A program made the position numbers and the translations under genes. The notes beneath the pieces were generated by a model. The model did not search any database. It saw only the letters and a program-made list of their open reading frames with translations, and was not told the origin of the DNA. DNA of 64,000 nucleotides from Plecoglossus altivelis (lineage: Eukaryota; Chordata; Actinopteri; Osmeriformes; Plecoglossidae), in NCBI GenBank assembly GCA_036571765.1, contig BROE01000020.1, positions 4,825,321 to 4,889,320 of the forward strand, read 5' to 3'. This document shows positions 57,311-64,000 of this stretch, in pieces (position 1 is the first letter of the stretch; the number at the start of each line of letters is the position of its first letter).

Positions 57311-57927
57311 CCTGTGTTCGTCAATTAACAGTCCACTTGCTATGCAAGAACAAATGAAGCCAGCTTCCCCCAGCAAGCCCAGTCAAAACAAACAGAGCCG
57401 AGCGTGTCCACACCGCCTCGTCAAACCAAACCCAGATGTCCGCTTCACCGTTTCGCCTCTCTTTCCGTCCCCCCCTCCCCTCCCCCTCCCCCCTCAAATA
57501 TGCCCCCCCCCCTTTTCCTGTCTGAGATTCCTCAGCTCTTGGATTGGAGCGGCTGGTCCTCGATGGTTTGTGATTTGCCACCCGTGTTCTCCCCCGGCTC
57601 ACCGAGAATTTCCTTCTCTTTTTTTTTTCGTCGAGCCGGCACGTACCTCCACGGACCCTCCGGAACGATCCCAACCCGTTTTGAGGTGCAAAACAAGAAC
57701 CAAATGGTGGAGCGGGCCCAAGAATTACACCGCCTGACAAAATAAGTGCGCCTCCATCTGATGGGCTCCTTTGAATTGCTGCCACGGGCTGTCTGCGTCG
57801 GAGGAGCTGAGCTGCACCTCTGTGTTTACCCTAGCAGAGCTGTCGTACCCTCAGCTACCACCCTCCAGAGAGTCAGTCCTGTGCCCTACGCAAACCCCGT
57901 TTCATTTCCATCCAGAGGAGAAACAGA

Positions 57928-58046
57928 CAGAGAGAGAGCAAGAGAGAGAGAGAGAGAGAGAAGTTAAGAGAGAGCAAGAGAGAGAGAGAGAGAGAGTAAG
58001 AGAGAGCAAGAGAGAGAGAGAGAGAAGAGCAAAGAGAGAGAAGAGC
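57928..58046. repeat. (GA)n with GAGCAAGA interruptions
   Basis: Purine-only tract of about 118 bp on the plus strand, with a repeated sub-block AAGAGAGAGCAAGAGAGAGA (about 40-bp period). Confidence 0.93.
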
Positions 58047-60146
58047 TCATTTACTTTTCCACCCCAGTGCACATTCTAGAGTAGCAAAACAATACGAGGC
58101 AAGCTACTTTCCTTTCTCTGTGAAAGGGGGGGGGACGCTGCCGTTCTCACCTTGCCTCTTTAATCTGAGAGACAAATAGCCCCCAGTGTTGTCCTAAGAG
58201 CTTAGGCACAACTCTGGATGGTTGAATGGGTCCTTGGAGACCCGCAACACAGAGCATGAGTCAGTGTTTGAAGTCTGGATCTTGAGGGGCAGTAATTTAC
58301 TGCCTCTTTCCCCCTTGGTCCTTTATTCTGGCATAATAGAAATCATCTCCCTCCTCTCCTGGCCAAGTACAACATGTTGTGATGTGATGGGGGGTCAACT
58401 GCTGAGATCCAAGTGACGGAGAAAACCTTGTTTTCGTTTGATTGGTTTTTCGCAAACACAGACAGGCTTGGACTCGTTTGCGGCGTGGAAAGGGGTTCTC
58501 GTCCGCTAAATGTTGAAACCAAAAAGATCTGAAGATTCCAATCGATCTATTGACCGTCTCTTACCTGTCCACCCGAAAACCGTTCACGTCCAACCTGGCT
58601 CGCTGTGTGGTGTGCGGTTGGCTGTCCGGTCTCCGGTCGGCATGGGATACTAGGCAGGAAGGGGGGGGGCTGTGGGGGGGTGCTGGGAGGGGGGGGGGCT
58701 GCAGGGCGCCGTGAAGGACACTGTGGGAAGGAAAAGGTCTGATGGCGAGAGATCAGCTTGAGTAAACATTCAGGTTAATGAAGCTCAGTGGGCCTAATCC
58801 CCCCTCCCTCAAACCCCCCATAATCCCCTGGCAGGAGCAGGACTTGTCAATCATGCAAGGCCACGGGGTGGGGTGTGTGTGTTGTGTGGTGTGGAGGTGT
58901 GGTGCGTAGGAGGGCTGGGAAGCGAAAGGGGGGGAGAGGGCAGGGGAGCAGGTGCACAGGCCCGACGATAAGGAGAGAAGATGAGGGATGGGTGGATTCA
59001 AGTTGTTTCAGAGAAGATCCTTGCTTTCAAACAATCCAGCGGGAAAGGTGGAGCCCTGGCCTGGACCAGGTGTGTGTAGGGGAGGGGGGGGAGCGGGAGA
59101 TAGGGGGGGAGCGGTGGTGGGGGGGTAATCAACAACACATGAGGAGCACGAGGAAGGAAGAGGGGTTCCAGCCCAAGCTCCCCAAACACTGACATCACGC
59201 AGTGTGGTGGACTTATCAGATATTAGACACGCAGTGGTGGGAGCTTGGCTCTCATTCAGTGACCATACAGAAGTGTTGCAACCGAAGTAAGTGTACGATA
59301 GGCAGTGTTTTCATGTGAACGCGCAGTCTGTACACTTCCAAGGGACCGGTAAGCACTGTTCAGTATAGACTGAAACGGGCTTCTCACTCCAAAACACCCA
59401 AACTCCACGAGTGGGTACACAGCCGCCCTGCATTCGAATGAAAGGTTCAGCACCACCTCATTCCTCCTTCCCCCTGAAAGTGTTTACAAATCAGCCGGCG
59501 AACTTCTGCAACTTCAAAAGAGGCTAGCAACAGGCAGGAGATGGTGAGATTGCCGTCTTTTCCCCCTCAGTGGGATTCCTGCACCGTGACATTGCAACTA
59601 CGGGAGGGGGGGGGACAGGGGGACGGGGGACGGGGGGGGGGCTCTCTCTACTCTGCTGGGGCCGCGCCAGTGAGTCAGTGACAGAGCGGGAAGCAAAGTG
59701 AAGAGATATTCGCTCCTTGTCAGTCTTCCGACCCTTGAAAAAAGTCTGCCAGCAGCTTTTTCCATGACAGGACAATAGCGACAACGACTTTTTTTTTGGA
59801 ATGCATTTCTGTTTTCAGTTGGAACAGTGAAAGTGTTACCGGATCGCTAAAGTATGCGGGAAAGCTTATTTAATTAGTTTGTCATCCAAATCGTGTGCAT
59901 GCTACGGTTAAACACGACATGCATCGCAATGCGCCCTCGCATGCTTTCTGTGGGGGTAAACTTGAGGGAGGCCACATCAAGGCCACATCAAGAGCTGGGC
60001 CCAGCAATCCTGGTTACTGGATACCATACCGTTCGAACCGGGTTATAAGAGTGCTTCATTTTATTATGGACAAAAACATCACTAAAATGTACAGTTATGA
60101 ATTGAACCCCAACTATGCCAAAAGGCAAAAAGATAGATAACGTGTG

Positions 60147-60225
60147 GTGGGGGGGGGGGGGGGGGGGGGGGGGGTGAGGGGGGGGGGGGGGGGGGGGGGT
60201 GGGGTGGGGGGGGGGGGGGGGGGGG
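60147..60225. repeat. Extreme poly-G tract, about 79 bp
   Basis: Four G runs of roughly 4-27 bases separated by single T or TGA. Several stacked G-quadruplexes are possible. The exact length is unlikely to be reliable. Confidence 0.95.
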
Positions 60226-61074
60226 ATCAATGGCAAATTTAACACCGCAGACAAATGGGGAAAAATAGTTTACAACTTAATAACAGAGACAGTGGCTTCT
60301 CCGTGGACAGCCAGCACAGGGTGAGTGATATTGCGAGGAGGGATATATTAAATGGTCTATGGCCTAATGCTGGGTGAAGGAAGTGTATGGAGGTAGTTTA
60401 TAGGCCATTGATGGCATGACTAATTGTGTAAGTATTGGTTTACTGGCCATATCTGTCCTCTCTCTGTTCTCACACTTCTCTCTTTTCTGTCCTTCCTCTG
60501 GTAAAACGTTTTTTCTTTTCCGTCTCCCTTTCTTGCCTCACCAGCAAGGTAGAAGCTGGTGTTTTACTATAGCTTATATAGCGATGATGGTGATTTATGT
60601 TCCGTAGTCTCGCCTCTTTTCTTATCCTTGCTCATTGGCTTCTCATAAATCAGAGATATGTAGTCATCTTGGCCACATGCCACTTGTGCCACAGGCACAC
60701 CTCAGGGGGCCCGGAGTGGCCAAAAAGCACGGGGCAGAAAGAAAGCAAGTTAACATTTCACGGTTCGTTCCCCCCCCACCCAACCTCACACCCCCCCCCC
60801 CCCTCCGACAGACTGTCAGTGACTGGCACCCATTTATGTCTTTGTAAACCAGGAACAATCTCCCTACGAAAAACCCCCTGAAAATCTGCAACTATTTATT
60901 TCCTTCATACTTTGCGGCAAGGGAATGTTGGCTTCCATGTTCCTGCAGTGAGATATTTGTGAGTAAAATAAGCCTTCTTCACACCACAAATACCAGTAAG
61001 ACTGGGTTGTCTGAATGCTTCTGTCAGTAGACTGTTTACTGGAGCCAGATGGCAGTAAGAGAAAGAGCTTGGTA

Positions 61075-61278
61075 GAGAGAGAGAAATTGATAGTGAGGAG
61101 GGAGAAAGAGAGAGAGAGACAGAGAGAGAGACAGAGACAGACCGAGAGATACAGAGAGAGAAAGAGTGAGAGACAGAGAGAGACAGAGCGAGAAAGAGAG
61201 AGATACAGAGAGAGAGAAAAACAGAAAGACCAGAGAGAGAAAAGCCAGCAGGGTGGGGAAAAGAGAGAGAGGGTTTCC
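61075..61278. repeat. GA/GACA microsatellite, about 200 bp
   Basis: GAGAGAGA and GAGACAGA units, purine-rich on plus. Confidence 0.95.
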
Positions 61279-62037
61279 CTGGCATTGGTTTGGCCTGAGA
61301 GCCTCATCCACACACAGACACTGAAGGGTTCCTGCCAGGGCCTCCGCTGCTGGCAGGAACTGGGCCAACGTCAACATGGCACCGTCCCGCTGCACGTGTG
61401 GCACCATGGACTCGGCCCCAGCAGCCTGCTTCTTCTTCTGTGGTGGAGCTGTTGTGCATAGTGACAGGGCTGTCTGGGATGCTGGAGGCCCTTCACTCCC
61501 AGAACTATCTCACCGGGGGCCTTTTATTATGGCCTGCGCAGTTATTATTTTTATAAATGGCCAGTATTTTCATCCCAAATGCCAACGTTCATTGCGCACA
61601 GCTGTTTCTCCTCAGCCTCTGTGTTTTCTTAACTTAAGAGGAGCTTTCGCAAAATGGCGTTCAGATATTTCCTTCGGCATCCCCCTCCTCCCTTCCCTGT
61701 CTCTCGCTGTCTGCTGCTTCAGAGACTCTTTTTTTTCTTTTCTTCCTCCACTTTAGATGAAACCGTAACTTTCACAACCGTCGTCTCCCTGCCGGAGCGA
61801 CAAGCCAGTGCAATATGTCCATACTTATCATTAATGGGTTTGAGACAGTCTATCACTTACACATTTAGAGAGTGAGTTGTAAATGTCAGGGGGGGGGGTT
61901 TCCACAGTGGCAGTCCACTCTCCCTTCAGTGTGCGTCTGGGTCTGCGAAGCGAAACCTTGAGAGCAGAGGAAGAGCTGTAATGCACCTGCAGAGTCCAAT
62001 CAATAGGACAGCTCTGGTTACCACAGCAGAGGGCAGA

Positions 62038-62175
62038 TAGGCAGAGAGAGAGAGAGAGATGGAGAGATAGAGACGGAGACATGGAGCGCTGAGGAGATAG
62101 GAAAATGGAGAGATGTCGAGGTACTGGGAGAAAGAGAGAGAGATCGGATGAGAGAGAGACAGAGATTGCGTAGCT
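62038..62175. repeat. Imperfect GA/GATA microsatellite
   Basis: GAGAGAGATGGAGAGATAGAG-type sequence, decayed. Confidence 0.88.
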
Positions 62176-63159
62176 GGAGAAAGTGATGGCGGAGAGGAGA
62201 TGACACTCATTGGAATGTCTACTAGCAAACCCCGATCATTTGATGTCATAGAGAAGTAACCACGATTCCAGTTTCACAACAGAGGCAGACAACAGTACCA
62301 GTACAAACATACATTTTAAACGGTTTTGGACTTGACTGGGCCAGCGGAGGCAGACACATGGCTTCGACGGTTCCTCTCTGACAGAAGCCAGACGATGTTC
62401 AGAGTCGAAAACACGATTCACACATTGAGACATCCAGACACCATGGGCGCAGTCGGCAGGCTTTACTAGTCCCTGTCGTCCCATTACGACGATCCGAGAG
62501 TCTGAGTAGACCAGGGATCTTCTATCCACCTCATAAACCCCAGTCGTGGTACCGTAGATCCTCGCTGCTGTTGCTGGAGACCCAAATGTTCCAATATGTC
62601 AAATTCAGTTTTGCGGTTTTGAATACCCCCCTAAAATGCTGCTGGCAGATCTTGTACTCGCAGGAGATGAGGCATTGTTTCGGAGATGCGGTCTTGAGCA
62701 GACAAAGGACTACTGTCAGAGGGGAAATCCTCTCGGATCAGAGACAGAAGAGAGCAGAGAGGCGAGAAACAAAAGCAAAACCCGTTGATGACAGGCGATG
62801 ACGACGACATCTTTTCTCAAGTCGAACACGGCGGGAAATTCGTTTTTTCACCGTCTCTGAAACTCGCCCTGGGCTTCTGCCCGGCCGTGCTGTTCCGGAC
62901 AGATACGTCTGGAACCGTTTGGGAAACGACAGACTGAGCCAGTCGGTCGTTCATGTCCGATCATGTTCTGTCAATCTAGCTCTCACTTTGTGCTTGCTGT
63001 GATGACAGTGGTTCCAATTTGGGGGTTTAATGCATGTTGTCGCTGAGTAAAATTTTTTTTTTTAAAGCACTCAGCGCCCTTCAATGATCGCTGGTCCCCT
63101 GGCGGTTAGCTTTGCTACCCGACCTGTAGGGTTGTCAATAAAGGGATCATTCTAATAGA

Positions 63160-63300
63160 AAGACCTGGGCCTTTTAAAACCCTTTTTACTTGTCAGATAA
63201 TTAAATCAGCCAATAGAGAATCTGTTCCTGATCGGCCAGACCTGAATTATTGATAGGCTACTGGAATCCTGGAGACTCTTGGGGTTATCTATAATGGATC
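63160..63300. promoter_or_regulatory. Candidate non-coding regulatory element
   Basis: AT-rich unique stretch with GATAATTAAATC, CCAAT-like and TTATTGATAGG motifs. Low confidence. Confidence 0.25.
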
Positions 63301-63319
63301 CCGTCCATCTGGTCATCTG

Positions 63320-63388
63320 TATGTGTGTGTGTGCATACACATAGGCGTGTGTGTGCAGGTGTGTGTGCGTGTGTGTGTGTGTGTGAGT
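63320..63388. repeat. Imperfect (GT)n
   Basis: GTGTGTGTGTGCATACACATAGGCGTGTGT and a second clean GT run. Confidence 0.92.
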
Positions 63389-63689
63389 TTCAGTATCGGT
63401 CTCTTTCTACACGAGTCGGCGAGCACGTTTTGCCGGTACGAGCATTCGATCCCCATCAAGATAACCTCACCTAACCTTAAACACGAAATGGCTCTTCATG
63501 GTTAGACGAGGGAAGAAACTGCAGTGTTTCCCGTGCACAGCCGGGACTACAGTGTGAGCAGGGTAACGCAGTAGTCCCGCCGTCTTGTTCTAATTAGGTG
63601 TGGTTAAGCAGTTTTCCAACGTCTGTCAGCCACTCGTAGACGTGGTCATAAACACAGAGGGGTTCTGGGTGCTGCTCTCTTGCTGGCGG

Positions 63690-63840
63690 CCTGCAGGCCG
63701 GGCAGGCAGGCAGGCAGGCAGGCAGGCCAGGCAGGCAGCAGGCAGAGAGTGAGGAGGGAGGAGGCAGAGGACAGGAGGCAGCCAGCAGCAGAGCAGCAGC
63801 AGGCCAGGCAGCAGGCAGCAGGCAGCAGGCAGGCAGACAG
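63690..63840. repeat. CAGG/GCAGCAG repeat
   Basis: GGCAGGCAGGCAGGCAGGCAGG followed by CAGCAGGCAG units, ending in CAGGCAGACAGG. Confidence 0.93.
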
Positions 63841-64000
63841 GTATGAATCTAATTAAGCCTTTACCGCTGGGAGGACCAGACCACAGAGCCAACAATCACA
63901 GAGGAAGGTCAATGGCAAACAAAGGAGAGGGAGAGACAACATAGGAGGAGGATGGAGACAAAGGGAGGGAGGGATGCGGGGAGGGTGAGGAGGGAGGCGA

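Larger units (their letters stand above)
50721..64000. other. Gene-poor flank upstream of rtf2
   Basis: Outside the listed repeats and candidate elements I see no exon of a known gene. Longer ORFs (53.2-54.1, 56.0-56.6, 57.3-57.8 kb) lack recognisable domains. Exons of an unrelated gene with large introns cannot be excluded by eye. Confidence 0.5.

Overview
The window is vertebrate nuclear DNA, most likely from a ray-finned fish. The genes are split by GT-AG introns, microsatellites are very dense (CA, GA/CT, poly-G, CAGG), and one tRNA-headed SINE is of a kind familiar from fish genomes. No prokaryotic operon, phage, CRISPR or plasmid feature is present. The species cannot be named from the sequence alone.

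Three protein-coding genes can be assembled exon by exon, all between about 26 and 50.7 kb. (1) tfap2c, encoding transcription factor AP-2 gamma, lies on the minus strand: seven coding exons from 34489 down to 27236, 445 residues, with a 3' UTR of about 1.3 kb. (2) rtf2, the replication termination factor 2 homologue, also lies on the minus strand: nine proposed coding exons from 50543 down to 38682, about 291-294 residues. (3) gcnt7, a core-2-type beta-1,6-N-acetylglucosaminyltransferase family member, lies on the plus strand: four coding exons from 43065 to 45287, 437 residues. It is entirely nested, antisense, inside the 7.5-kb fifth intron of rtf2. From memory, the same three genes (RTF2, GCNT7, TFAP2C) are neighbours on human chromosome 20q13, so this is an old syntenic block.

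Layout: 1-25.9 kb is a gene-free flank downstream of tfap2c. It carries simple repeats, a 20-bp minisatellite with an 80-bp higher-order period (12581-12912), a 552-bp assembly gap (19283-19834) and AT-rich, homeodomain/POU-motif-rich stretches that look like candidate enhancers. 25.9-34.5 kb is tfap2c. 34.5-38.3 kb is the AT-rich tfap2c upstream region. 38.3-50.7 kb is rtf2 with nested gcnt7, an interspersed DNA-transposon-like fragment, a tRNA-derived SINE and a degenerate tandem repeat abutting an rtf2 splice donor. 50.7-64 kb is again gene-free as far as can be seen, with simple repeats, an extreme poly-G tract near 60.15-60.23 kb and a few candidate regulatory stretches.

The three genes do not form a pathway: a developmental transcription factor, a replication-fork protein and a Golgi glycosyltransferase are held together by position. 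The two gene-poor flanks probably serve tfap2c regulation, which is an inference. I did not find a previously undescribed system. The most interesting signals are the nested gene, a possible alternative AP-2 gamma N-terminus, an rtf2 micro-exon, CTCF-like motifs in convergent orientation, and repeat structures.
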